Part shown: one piece after another, positions 42,701 to 51,944 of the stretch
Numbering within the stretch: position 1 is the stretch's first letter
Layout of the letters: each line of letters begins with the position of its first letter
DNA from: Zymoseptoria tritici IPO323
Lineage: Eukaryota; Ascomycota; Dothideomycetes; Mycosphaerellales; Mycosphaerellaceae
Assembly (NCBI RefSeq): GCF_000219625.1
Contig: NC_018214.1
Span: 1,116,001-1,180,000, forward strand
Length of the DNA stretch: 64,000 nt
Direction: 5' to 3'
Translations under genes and position numbers: made by a program
The notes under the pieces: model-generated
Told to the model about the DNA's origin: nothing
What the model saw: only the letters and a program-made list of their open reading frames with translations
Database searches by the model: none

Positions 42701-44917
42701 TCCTGGATTTCCTTTGTCCTAAAGACCAAGTTAAGGGTTTAAATGCTTGGTCCTCTCTCCTATGTTGTTGTACCTAGTTCTAGGAGGAGCTGCATATTAG
42801 CCTATTCTACCGTCTTAATTAGGTAGTCTGCAGCCTAGTGCTAGTTTGTTGCTGTTTGTGCTCCCTACTTCTAATAATGCAGATTAAAGTCCCTAACTAG
42901 GATGTGCTAGTTTTCCTTTGTGTCCTAGAGAGCCTTCCTAACTTCCTAGAGGGTACCTAGGTCTCTGCCTGTTATTAGGCTATTTAGGTTGTAGTAGTTT
43001 AAAATGTGGAGTTTTAGCTCTGTCTAGAGGAGGGTAATCCTAATTAGGTCCTTACAAATTAGCCAGGCTTCCTAGGTTTCTGGCTGCAGTTCCTTTAATA
43101 CATATGTAACAACTCTTAGTGTCTCTCCTTCTAGAACTACTGTGTAGTATCCTAGGTATTGCTTGACATTCCCTCTAGTAGAGGTGTTTACCTATAGTTC
43201 CTAGATTGCAACAATATAGTAGGTTCTTAGGTTCATTTGTTGTATAAATAGGGTTTGGATCTGGTTGCTACTCTTGTTTGTGTTGTACTATAGGATGTTA
43301 AGTTCCTTTAGTATGTTATTCATCCTATGTTAGGAAGAAGTGGTCCTTAATGTCGCTCTCTCCTATTTCTAGGTCCTCCTGTCCGGGGTCCTAGGCTTGG
43401 TCCTGCTGCTGTATTCCTGCTTGTACCTAGGGTGCTTGTTAGTAGCCCTCCTATGTAGAGCTCCTTAGCATTGTGTTAATCTTGTTAGCCTAGCTTTGTC
43501 CTGCTCTTAGGATGGCTCTTAGTCTCCCTACTAGATTCCTAATCTAGTTGCCTTTAGTTTGCTTACTGTCGATAGGGCTAGCCCTTCTTTTCCTTGTGTT
43601 TGTTAGTTGCACTATTGTCCAACTCTCCTCCGGCTAGGTTTAGGAGGGTTTCCTACATAATCCCTAGGCTATAATGCTCCTAAACTGCCTTGCCTTTAAG
43701 ATTGCCGCTTGCTTAAATTTGTAGGTTGCTAACTAAGATAGGTGCTCCCTCTAGCAGTTGCTATACCTTGCTTTAGTCTCCTTACATATGTCTGTTCTAT
43801 AGTTTCCTAAGCACTTTCTACAGGTTTGTGTGCCTCTATAGTGCTTTGCAATGTGTCTAAACTGTCCACAGTTAAGGCATTATATTAGTCTCTAGTGTAG
43901 GTAGAACTCTTCTGCAACTAGAATGTTCCCTTAGAGAACTAGTCCCTTAGCAACGATTTCCTTTGCCTATGCTGTGTTCTAGACATTTAGGATTAAGGAA
44001 GAGAAGTCCTTACCTTCCCTTCCCTTTTTGCTTTTTAGCTATCCTGCTTTAAGGACTTTTAGGTGTAGGTAGAGTCTTCTATTCTCCTCCTTAATTTAAG
44101 TGTTTGTTCCCTAACTCTTAGTATTAATAGTCTAGATCTTAACACTATATACTAGCACTTAGAAGAGCTGCACTACAGCTTTAGCACTAGGATATTTGTC
44201 CTAGGCCTACTTAAGGTCCCTTTCCAGCCTTTCCTAGGAGCTCTGGCTGTAGGTAAAAACCCTAATGTCTCCGCTTTCTAGCTTCTTTACTGCTAGCACT
44301 GCTAGGTCTTTTAACTCCCTAACAATCTCTATGCTTGTCTTCTTCTAGATCTCTTCTCTTTCTGCTAGGTTCTAGATCTTAAGGAGGAAGTAGTAGCTTT
44401 AGGGTAGGGCTAGCTTTGTGTACACCTAGCTAGATGTCTGTTGTTTAGGGAGGGCTGCAGCTTGTGCCTAGGTCTTTAGCTAGGTAGCCTAGATAGTCTT
44501 CTGGATTTCCTAGACTCTCTAGATAACTATCTGCCCTTAGAGAGTGTGCAGGAGGGTGGTTTGTGCCCTCTAGAGGAGGGAGAGGAGGAGAGACTTTAGG
44601 GTTTCCTCCTAGGGGGAGGATAGGACCTTTGCTACTTTACTAGTCAGTTTTTGTATGTCCTTGTTGATTTCTAACTGTATTTGCAGCTCCTTAAGGTGCT
44701 GCTAATGGCCTTTTGGGCCTTTTAAGTAGTTTGGGGTAGTTAGGGGGGCTTAGGAAGGCGGAGGATAGTCCCCTCCTCCTTCCTTCACTCCCTAACCTCC
44801 CTGAATGTTTTGCCTCCTCTGAGGGTGGACTGCTGCGTGTTAAGAGGCCTAGAGGCCTCTCTGTTCGTGTGGTGGCTGCGTTGGCATGATTTTTTCTCGT
44901 AGTCTATCTGCAGTCTT
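39784..44917 (-). mobile_element. Tad1-like non-LTR retrotransposon (LINE) nested in the Copia element
   Basis: About 5.1 kb, minus strand, flanked by a perfect 14-bp target duplication. The 3' end (left) is a (TAA)n run on the plus strand, the usual LINE tail. The 5' end (right) keeps an ATG at 44887 whose frame is quickly stopped by TAG. ORF1 remnants include a gag-like CCHC knuckle reading CLNCGQFRHIAKHY near 43836-43880. ORF2 includes the reverse transcriptase motif GFVDNTNILA near 41248-41280, where the second catalytic Asp reads Asn. Base composition is less AT-rich than that of the host Copia, and its two ends are the least mutated, so it is RIP-damaged but less completely. Dead. The insertion lies between integrase and reverse transcriptase of the Copia pol gene. 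Tad1 assignment rests on the gag knuckles plus the FVDDTN-type motif. Confidence 0.85.
41254..41274 (-). pseudogene. Decayed LINE reverse transcriptase active site
   Basis: Minus-strand reading FVDNTNI. The family motif is F/Y-x-D-D, and the second Asp codon is changed to Asn by a G-to-A transition. Confidence 0.75.
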
Positions 44918-44931
44918 GAGGAATCTTATTA
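44918..44931. repeat. Target-site duplication of the nested LINE (right copy)
   Basis: GAGGAATCTTATTA, identical to 39770-39783. Confidence 0.85.
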
Positions 44932-45036
44932 GTTAACAGGTATACTAGCCTATTAGTAAGGAAGATTGCATATATAATTACAAAACTCTAGAGAGGGAGA
45001 GGTAGGCTAGAGTTAATTATTATTGCTCTTGCCTTG

Positions 45037-45103
45037 TTAAGGATAACCTTATTAGATAATTCTGCAATTCTATTCTATTTAGGAGTATAGGGAGCTAAGA
45101 AAT
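45037..45103 (-). pseudogene. Decayed Copia integrase core block
   Basis: The minus-strand reading contains LAPYTPK, a stop, then NRIAELSNKVI, matching the family block around the third catalytic acidic residue (APYTPQQNG.AER). The stop stands where the family has Gln, as expected from CAA/CAG to TAA/TAG. Confidence 0.75.
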
Positions 45104-46206
45104 CCTATCTTAGTCCCTTATTCTCTGCAAATGTAATTAAATTATTATTATTAAACTCTCCTCCTCTATCTAAGAACTAGATCTTAACTATCTTTTTATA
45201 CTAGTTAAATATCTTAGTAGTCTATTTTTTAATAATTTGTGCAGCTTGTAATTTAAGCTTATAAAAGATAGCCTATCTCCTTCTTAACTTTGTATTAATA
45301 ATTATAAGGATATACTTGCATCTAAAGATGTCTAGTAGAAAGATTAGTCCTATAATATTAATATAGACCTTATCTAATAAGGATTAAGGTATTAGTCTTA
45401 GAGTTCTTAATACTACTCTCTATAACCTTATAAGCTTGTATAGCTTATAGTGCTTAAGTGTAGATATGTTAATCTGCTTAAGTCCTTAGACTTAAGCCTT
45501 TATTATACTAAGAATCTTATTCCCTATATAGCCTAGTCTCTAGTGCTATCTTATTATATTAGCCTTAGGCATAGCAAAGGCTAGATAGGATATGTTCCTA
45601 TTAGTTATAAAAGCAACTTTAGTACTCCCCTTAGGGAGAGAGACAATTGCATTCTAGAGGATTAGAACATTATAAGTAGACTAAACCTTACCTATCTTCT
45701 TGTTATTCCTTAGAATATATAAAGATAGCCTATGCAGGTAGACCTTATACTTTAGCTAAAGAGTCTCTATTAAGATAAGGTTGTAATTAGAGTTAGGAGA
45801 GTATAACATATCTTGCAAGGTAATGTTTAACTTATTCCCCTTATACTTTATTATAATCCTTATACTTCCTAAGTGTGTAACTGTGCTTTGTCTAATAGCT
45901 TAAGAGAACCTAATTAGGGTTTCTAGGGGTTTAAGGTCTAAGAACTAGGACTTATTATTAAAGAAGTAGTATAATATACTAGAATCCTAGATAATAGTAT
46001 TACTCCTTTATATTCTAGTAATAGCAATTGCTGCTCCTGCAAATAAGCTATCTAAATTAGAGCCTAAGCCTGCATTAGAAGAGGAGATAGGCTTAATTAC
46101 TATAGTACCCTTTCCTCCCTTCTTATTATATCTCTTGCTCTTGTCTTAGGACTTCTTCTTGTCCTTATTAGATCCTCCTTTTCCTTTATATACCTAGGAC
46201 TTTAGG

Positions 46207-46275
46207 GCCTTATTAGGGTACTTCTTAAAGCAATCTGCATTTGTATAGATATAATAGGTATACTTAGTATACTAA
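46207..46275 (-). pseudogene. Decayed Copia gag zinc knuckle
   Basis: The reading YTKYTYYIYTNADCFKKYP keeps the CX2CX4HX4C spacing, but the first two Cys and the His read Tyr, each explained by one transition. Confidence 0.7.
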
Positions 46276-47205
46276 TTATTATCTATTATAGTACCCCTAA
46301 ATCCTCCTGCTATCCTTTATGTCTATAAAGGAGGTTCCTTAATTAATAAGGTAATTAGCTCTTTAAGAGTTATATTCTTAATATAATAAGATTGTCTTTA
46401 GCTTCTTAGGTATTCTAGATAGTAAAGGCCCTAGATAAAGAACAGCCTAATCTGCTTATTACTAAAGGTAAGCTTTAAGACTAGAATACTCTTAGACCTA
46501 GAGTATTGTTCTATTATAGAGATGTACTTATAATACTACTTCTAGAAGTCCTTATAGTACTTCTAAGTGTTTATTCCTTAGATTTTAATATTACTAATTC
46601 TAAGAATCCTTAGGCTGTTATAAATGTTTATAATTATAACAGGCCTGTAGGTAGCTGTAATAGTATTATATAGTTCCTTAGCTGTCTTCTCTGTATTCCT
46701 AAAGTTAGGCCTTAAAGATTAGTCGATCCTTTTACTAATAATCCTATATGTAATTAGGTTATGCTTATACTAGACTTAGAGAGGAGTTAGTCTTAGTCTA
46801 CTAGTTAGAATAGGTTCTATTACTAGAGTATTCCCTCCTTCTTTTTAGGAAGGAGTTAGAGCCTAGGAGGATAAAGTAGTACTCTTCTTAGTTAGTAGAG
46901 AGGGATATCTAACTTTAATTCCTAGCTTTAGTTAGGTAGGGCACTAGGGAATGTTATAAAAGATATAGCCTAATACCTCCTTGTCTATAAGGGCTGCTTT
47001 AAGCATCCTTAACTAGTCTAAGAAGTTGCTTCCCTTTCTTAGGACTTTATTCTCCTTCGTAGTCTTAAACTTATTAGCCTGCATTACGGCTATTATTATA
47101 ACTAGCTCTTTCTCGGCTCGCTAGTTAACTATCTAAATAGTATATAGTAAGGTTCTAGTAGCTGCGCTTAGAATAGACAATTCTTCCTTAAGTATGCAGT
47201 AGTTA

Positions 47206-47221
47206 CGCCGGGCTTATAACC
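47206..47221 (-). other. Primer-binding site using a half tRNA-iMet
   Basis: The plus strand reads CGCCGGGCTTATAACC directly beside the right LTR. It matches the anticodon arm of initiator tRNA-Met (GGGCTCATAACC) with one C-to-T change. Priming from an internal tRNA-iMet half-molecule is known for Drosophila copia and relatives. Confidence 0.75.
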
Positions 47222-47392
47222 TGTTATAATTAGGCTTAAGCTAAGTAGAAGAAGACCTCTAATTAGTAGGTATATATTGTTATGCAGAGAGAATCTTAAG
47301 TATAAGATTCTTACTTTAGCTATCTGTGTATAGGAATGCCTTAGCACTAGTTACGTGCACTTCACTAATAGTTAGTCTGATGATCCACAACA
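47222..47392 (-). repeat. Right LTR (5' LTR of the minus-strand element), 171 bp
   Basis: Begins TGTTATAATTAGGC and ends GATCCACAACA. It is the same length as the left LTR and is followed by the GCTGC target duplication. Confidence 0.93.
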
Positions 47393-47397
47393 GCTGC
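47393..47397. repeat. Target-site duplication of the Copia element (right copy)
   Basis: GCTGC, identical to 35884-35888. Base composition returns to the genomic norm from here on. Confidence 0.9.
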
Positions 47398-47773
47398 GGC
47401 TATGCGGTCGGACTGCTTACTTCTCGCTACCATTTCCTGGTGATTCAGCTGGTCGTTTGTTGCAAACGGTTTTCTTGGCCGAGGGATTGGAGACCTGTTT
47501 GTAAGCACATCACAACGATCAGAGTCTTATCGCTGGTTATGTTGGTTCTGAAAGGAATGAGCGGGCAGAGCGTCGCGCGGCTCAGGATTGTCAGGCACCT
47601 TTCAGGCATTAATAAATGGACAATGGGCGACACATTTTGCTAGCATGTCACTTTTTGACCACCCTCCACATACCTCACGTACCGCCTTCTTCAAGTCTTG
47701 TGCCAAAGTATTCGACTTGTGGCCCAGTTCGCAGTCCGTACTCGCGAGCTTCACCGCATGACAAGGCGGTCTT
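47398..47773. other. Intergenic region between the retrotransposon and the SRPK-like kinase
   Basis: 376 bp of normal composition holding the kinase promoter and 5' UTR. An open frame beginning inside the LTR crosses it but has no motif. Confidence 0.4.
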
Positions 47774-49105
47774 ATGGCCAGATTGTATTATCCCCTGAGC
47801 ATCGAAGGGATTGAGGACGTCGAAGACTATCGACCTGGTGGCTTTCATCCTGTACATCTCGGAGACGTGTATGAGGAAAGGTATAGAGTTCTGCTCAAGC
47901 TCGGCGCCGGAGGCTATTCGACCACATGGCTCGCCCATGACTCTGTTGCAGCTCGATATGTGGCGTTGAAGATTGTCAAGGCCAGCGAAACTTCGAATTG
48001 CGTTGAACGTCAGACGCATCAGTCTTTATCAAGCTCACAGTCCGGCCATCCGGGAAGAGCCCATGTCCGTTGCCTCCTGGCGCATTTCACAATCACTGGT
48101 CCGAATGGCAACCACTTCTGCCTCGTGTCGGAGGTGGCTGGGCCTACTCTACCCAGCCTATACGAGAATAGAGAGAGCCTCTATGCGCGTAGATTGCGCG
48201 CTGCTGTAGCCCGGAAGATATCGAAGCAAGTGGCACAGGCAGTCGGCTTCTTGCACTCGAGTGGGATTGGCCATGGAGGAAAGTCTTTCGTTTCTGTGCT
48301 CTCGTACGCAAGGACTAACGCTTTGACAGACATCACAGTGCCCAACATCTTGCTGAAGTTGAAGTCGATAGATGAGTGGACCGAAAAAGACATTTACGAA
48401 CGCTTCGGGCAGCCTTGCAAAGAGGAGCCCCGAATGGTTTCTGGACTGAGCCTTGGACCTTCAGCTCCGCGGTATATCGTTGAGGCTGCCAGAGTGCCCG
48501 AGGAAAGGTTCCTCGCAGAAGAGGTCTTCTTGATCGATCTAGGGGTCAGTTTTCCGCTCAAGGATCCTCCGCGACCACAAGACATCGGAGTCCCTTTGAT
48601 GTACCGAGCGCCAGAGACCATTTTTGAGTCCAGATATGATAAGTTCTCAGACTTGTGGTCTCTTGCATGCGTCATCTTTGAGATCAGAGCTGGGACGCCT
48701 ATATTCGAATCCTTTATGGGCACCGAAGACGAGATCATCAAGCAATGGGTTCAGATGAAGGGGAAGATGCCAGAACCTTGGTGGAGCAGCTGGGATACAC
48801 GGTCTTCTGCGTTTGATGAAAGTGGCAAGCCTCTGCCAAGAGGCCCCGATGCAGAGACATGGACCAATGAATACCCTCTGGAAGAAATGATAGCTGACAT
48901 TGGTGAAGATGACAATGCAGAAGAGAATGAGACAGCAGACGATGCGCACATCCAGCAAAAGCCGTCGCTGCTGGAGCTTGCTGGTACTAGAATCACCAAG
49001 GACGAGGCGGCGTCTCTCAACGATCTCTTGGGCCAGATGTTTCAATGGAAGCCGGATGATAGAATTAGTGTTGAGCAGATCCTTGAGCATCCGTGGTTCG
49101 CATGA
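47774..49105 (+). CDS. SRPK-like serine/threonine protein kinase
   Basis: 443 aa if read straight through, or 426 aa if a 51-bp intron-like segment (48279-48329) is removed. Kinase motifs in order: Gly loop LGAGGYSTTWLA, the VALKIV lysine, the SRPK-type HPGRAHV..LLAHFTITGPNGNHFCLVSEV block, catalytic loop HG-DITVPNILL (after removal), DLG in place of DFG, LMYRAPE and SDLWSLACVIFEI. The C-terminal lobe ends EQILEHPWF. SRPK relatives phosphorylate Arg/Ser-rich proteins; many fungal paralogues are expanded and of unknown target. The in-frame segment splits the catalytic loop between HG and D. Its 3' end looks like an intron (CTAAC branch, GACAG), but its 5' end reads GAAAGT instead of GTAAGT. 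Expression as an active kinase is uncertain. Confidence 0.82.
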   Translation: MARLYYPLSIEGIEDVEDYRPGGFHPVHLGDVYEERYRVLLKLGAGGYSTTWLAHDSVAARYVALKIVKASETSNCVERQTHQSLSSSQSGHPGRAHVRCLLAHFTITGPNGNHFCLVSEVAGPTLPSLYENRESLYARRLRAAVARKISKQVAQAVGFLHSSGIGHGGKSFVSVLSYARTNALTDITVPNILLKLKSIDEWTEKDIYERFGQPCKEEPRMVSGLSLGPSAPRYIVEAARVPEERFLAEEVFLIDLGVSFPLKDPPRPQDIGVPLMYRAPETIFESRYDKFSDLWSLACVIFEIRAGTPIFESFMGTEDEIIKQWVQMKGKMPEPWWSSWDTRSSAFDESGKPLPRGPDAETWTNEYPLEEMIADIGEDDNAEENETADDAHIQQKPSLLELAGTRITKDEAASLNDLLGQMFQWKPDDRISVEQILEHPWFA

Positions 49106-49587
49106 TATCATGAGTCTGACCGATGGAGACTTTCACCTGTTCGCGCGTATGTGCATTATGATGCCTTCCTTTGTTCAGCTTTGGGGTGAACCAGGTTCTT
49201 GCGATGTCGGTCGTTGGTCGTTTAGATGCCTTCTGCATGCAAAGCGAGTCCTGCTGCGGCATGCCGATCAATGCCCGACCGCCATCTGCGTGAACTCGGT
49301 CAGCAAGTTCAAACCCCTGTCGTTGACCATGCGACTGAATTGTAGGGCGTGACGACGACCAGGCTTTCTCTGGACCGACGACCAGAACAAAGAACAGACG
49401 TCGATTTTTCTTTCGCCGGGTCGTCGGCTCGGCTAGCGACGGTGAAAGGGTCCCTCATTGATCCACGCAAGAGCAACATCGAAAGACGCCTCCCGGACCT
49501 CTGGTAAGTTTTCTGTAAGACTCTCTCTTCTCTTCTCTTCCCTTCTTCCTCTTCGGTTTGAACATCCCTTCAAAGATACCGCTCATC
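49106..49587. other. Promoter and 5' UTR region of cystathionine beta-synthase
   Basis: 482 bp. A GTAAGT at 49504 followed by a CT-rich run and CAAAG near 49575 could be a 5' UTR intron. No coding gene is supported. Confidence 0.4.
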
Positions 49588-51216
49588 ATGTCTCACCTGA
49601 CTTCCCCACCCCCGCGCGCGCCAACGACCATGAACACGATCCTCGAGAACATCGGGAACACACCCCTCGTTCGACTGAACCGCATACCACAGTCGGTCGG
49701 AATCTCATGCGCCATCTACGCAAAATGCGAGTTCTTCAACGCAGGAGGCAGTGTCAAGGACCGCATCGCACTGCGCATGGTCGAGGCAGCAGAAAAAGAA
49801 GGTCGCATCAAGCCTGGCTACAGCGTGCTTATTGAGCCTACAAGTGGCAACACCGGAATTGGCCTGGCGCTTGTTGGAGCCGTAAAGGGATACCGGACAA
49901 TCATTACTCTGCCTGAGAAGATGAGTACCGAGAAGGTCAGCGTGTTGAAGGCGCTGGGTGCTGAGATCATCCGAACACCGTCAGCCGCTGCGTGGGACAG
50001 TCCTGAGAGCCATATTGGCGTGGCCCGTCGGTTGGAGAAAGAGATTCCGGGAGGAGTGATTCTCGATCAGTACAACAACCCGAACAATCCTGCGGCGCAC
50101 GAGTTTGGTACCGCCGCGGAGATTGTGGAGCAGACGAATGCTGTTCAGGGTAAGCTGGCCGCTGTGGTGGCCGGAGCTGGTACTGGCGGAACGATCACTG
50201 GTATTTCTCGGGGTATTCGCAAGGTGCACGGAGACAAGGTCAAGATCGTCGCAGCAGATCCGCAAGGCTCCATCTTGGCTGTTCCTGCATCTCTTAACGA
50301 CGAACACAAGGACAGGCCGTACAAGATCGAAGGAATCGGTTACGACTTCATTCCAGATGTGCTCTCTCAGAAAGAGGTGGATGTGTGGTACAAGACGGAT
50401 GACCGAGATTCTTTCTACTGGGCTCGCCGTCTGATCAGCGAGGAGGGTCTTCTCTGTGGCGGCAGCTCCGGCTCTGCCATGAGCGCATGCATCAAGGCGA
50501 TCAAAGACATGAACTTGACAGAGAACGATTCAGTTGTTGTCATCCTCCCTGACAGCATCCGCAGCTACCTCAGCAAATTTGTTGACGATGACTGGCTCGC
50601 TGCGAACGACCTCATGCCTCCTACCCTGCCATTGACTGCACCATCCACCCCTCCTACTAATGCCGCCCAGCCGGCAGCGAAAGAGCCTGAACTTCCCATC
50701 CTCACCAAGAGCACCTCCAAGGACGAATTCGTCGGCGCCAAAATCCGCGATCTTCGCCTGAAGCCCATTCAGACCATCTCCGAGACCGCCTCCGTGGACG
50801 AAGCCATTGAGATGATGCGCGACAAGGGCTACGATCAAGTCCCGGTGACTTCATCCAAGGGCCAGCGTCTGGTCGGTATGGTCACGCTCGGAAATTGCTT
50901 GTCGTACCTCTCCTCTGGCCGTGTGACGATCAACAACCCCGTCAGCGATGTCATGTTCAACTTTGCCAAGCTGGACGAGATTAAGCTGATCGAGAAGCAT
51001 GCTGCGGCTACCGAGGGAGATGAGAGCAAGCGCGAGTACGTCGAGATCACGATGAATACGCCGTTGAAGGTCCTTGAGCGCTTCCTTGTGTGGAATGCGG
51101 CTGCGATTGTGACCGAACGGGATTCAAGCAATAATATCAAGGCTAAGGCGATTGCTACAAAGGTCGACCTGCTGCTGTGGTTGGTCAAGCAGGGTCGCGA
51201 GTCGGCTCAGAAGTAG
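49588..51216 (+). CDS. cys4: Cystathionine beta-synthase
   Basis: 542 aa, intron-less, from the ATG at 49588 (a second in-frame ATG lies at 49630). The PLP-binding Lys is in NAGGSVKDR (K57). Other fold-type II motifs are PTSGNTGIGLA, the PLP-phosphate loop GAGTGGTITG, and EGIGYDFIPDVL. From about residue 380 two CBS repeats follow (IRDLRLKPIQTISETASVDE; MRDKGYDQVPVTS; GRVTINNPVSDVM). The heme-binding N-terminal Cys/His region of animal CBS is absent, as in fungi. It condenses serine and homocysteine to cystathionine in transsulfuration in the cytosol. The alternative, cysteine synthase, is excluded by the C-terminal CBS domains and length. Confidence 0.94.
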   Translation: MSHLTSPPPRAPTTMNTILENIGNTPLVRLNRIPQSVGISCAIYAKCEFFNAGGSVKDRIALRMVEAAEKEGRIKPGYSVLIEPTSGNTGIGLALVGAVKGYRTIITLPEKMSTEKVSVLKALGAEIIRTPSAAAWDSPESHIGVARRLEKEIPGGVILDQYNNPNNPAAHEFGTAAEIVEQTNAVQGKLAAVVAGAGTGGTITGISRGIRKVHGDKVKIVAADPQGSILAVPASLNDEHKDRPYKIEGIGYDFIPDVLSQKEVDVWYKTDDRDSFYWARRLISEEGLLCGGSSGSAMSACIKAIKDMNLTENDSVVVILPDSIRSYLSKFVDDDWLAANDLMPPTLPLTAPSTPPTNAAQPAAKEPELPILTKSTSKDEFVGAKIRDLRLKPIQTISETASVDEAIEMMRDKGYDQVPVTSSKGQRLVGMVTLGNCLSYLSSGRVTINNPVSDVMFNFAKLDEIKLIEKHAAATEGDESKREYVEITMNTPLKVLERFLVWNAAAIVTERDSSNNIKAKAIATKVDLLLWLVKQGRESAQK

Positions 51217-51473
51217 GGTTCTTCGAACTGGTGTGGTAATTTTTGGTTAGAAGCGTTGGCGTTGCGGTGTTGGGTAGATATGGGCATGTTCGCTCCACTG
51301 GCTTCAACGTCGGGTAGTGGACGATCGGTTATGCATGGCCGTCGTGTCGGAGTATCTTAACGTTTACAATGACATTCACTTGCATCTCCCATGCCCGTTT
51401 CACTCTCAACCCACATTATCTTCGAAAAAAACGTCTCACCTACGTTCCGCTCATTGCCCCTGAGATCCTCTCT

Positions 51474-51944
51474 CTACCTGACATACCATCCCCATTGCGC
51501 CACCATCCACACCGTAGTAACCGTACTCACAAACACCGGCCCTCCCAATCCACGTCCCCACTTCGCCGTACCGAAGATCAACCACTCGCTGAAGAAATGC
51601 GCAAATGCGATCCCGTATGTCCAGAGCGCGAGTTGGTAGACCACCGGGTTAGAAATGTTGTACGCGGCGTAGAGGCGGATAATGCTGCTGAGGCCTGTCC
51701 AGGTTCCGAATGTGCGGGCTGATAGAGGAGTGACGGCGCTGGGGTTGTTGCCGGCGTAGACTTCGCGGGTGCCGCGGAGGGAAGTATAGCTTTGGATGCT
51801 GTTGCCGAGGGCGACTACTGCGATCTGTGGAGGGTTGTTAGATTGATGTTTTGTGGTTGAAGGGTGGGTTTGAGGACGTACGAAGAGGAGCCACTTTGGT
51901 AGGAAGCCTTCTCCCGGGGGGAGGTAGGATGATACTTGTGACAT
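51474..51944 (-). CDS. erg28: ERG28-like ergosterol biosynthesis scaffold protein
   Basis: Predicted as complement(join(51474..51824,51882..51944)), 137 aa. The 57-bp intron (GTACGT, branch TCTAAC, acceptor CACAG) has no in-frame stop, so an unspliced reading adds 19 residues. After splicing the N-terminus reads LPKWLLFIAVVALGNSIQSY, matching the family, followed by LSARTFGTWTGLSSIIRLYAAY and WTYGIAFAHFFSEW, with about four membrane segments. Erg28 is an ER membrane protein that tethers the C-4 demethylation enzymes of sterol synthesis. It lies head-to-head with the 3-ketoacyl-CoA reductase gene. Confidence 0.9.
   Translation of the reverse strand: MSQVSSYLPPGEGFLPKWLLFVRPQTHPSTTKHQSNNPPQIAVVALGNSIQSYTSLRGTREVYAGNNPSAVTPLSARTFGTWTGLSSIIRLYAAYNISNPVVYQLALWTYGIAFAHFFSEWLIFGTAKWGRGLGGPVFVSTVTTVWMVAQWGWYVR

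Larger units (their letters stand above)
35889..47392 (-). mobile_element. Ty1/Copia-type LTR retrotransposon, RIP-mutated and interrupted by a LINE
   Basis: The element spans 11.5 kb, or about 6.4 kb without the nested LINE. Ends are TGTTG...CAACA, LTRs are 171 bp and the target duplication is 5 bp. Orientation is minus. The primer site (complement of a tRNA-iMet anticodon arm) abuts the right LTR and a polypurine tract abuts the left LTR. In minus-strand order, decayed domains can be read: a gag CCHC knuckle near 46207-46275 (spacing kept, with Cys and His read as Tyr), an integrase block APYTPK..RIAE near 45037-45103, and reverse transcriptase near 38196-38207 where YVDD reads YINN. The order gag-IN-RT defines Copia rather than Gypsy. 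All frames are full of TAA/TAG stops, so it cannot be functional. The sequence is strongly AT-rich. Confidence 0.93.

Noticed and set aside
35889..47392. Simple repeats at the transposon suggesting a CRISPR array or centromere
   Set aside because: No regularly spaced repeats; the AT-richness is explained by RIP of two identifiable retrotransposons.
47326..47643. 105-codon open frame at the retrotransposon boundary
   Set aside because: Starts inside the LTR and runs into unique DNA; it has no motif and is explained by chance after the insertion.
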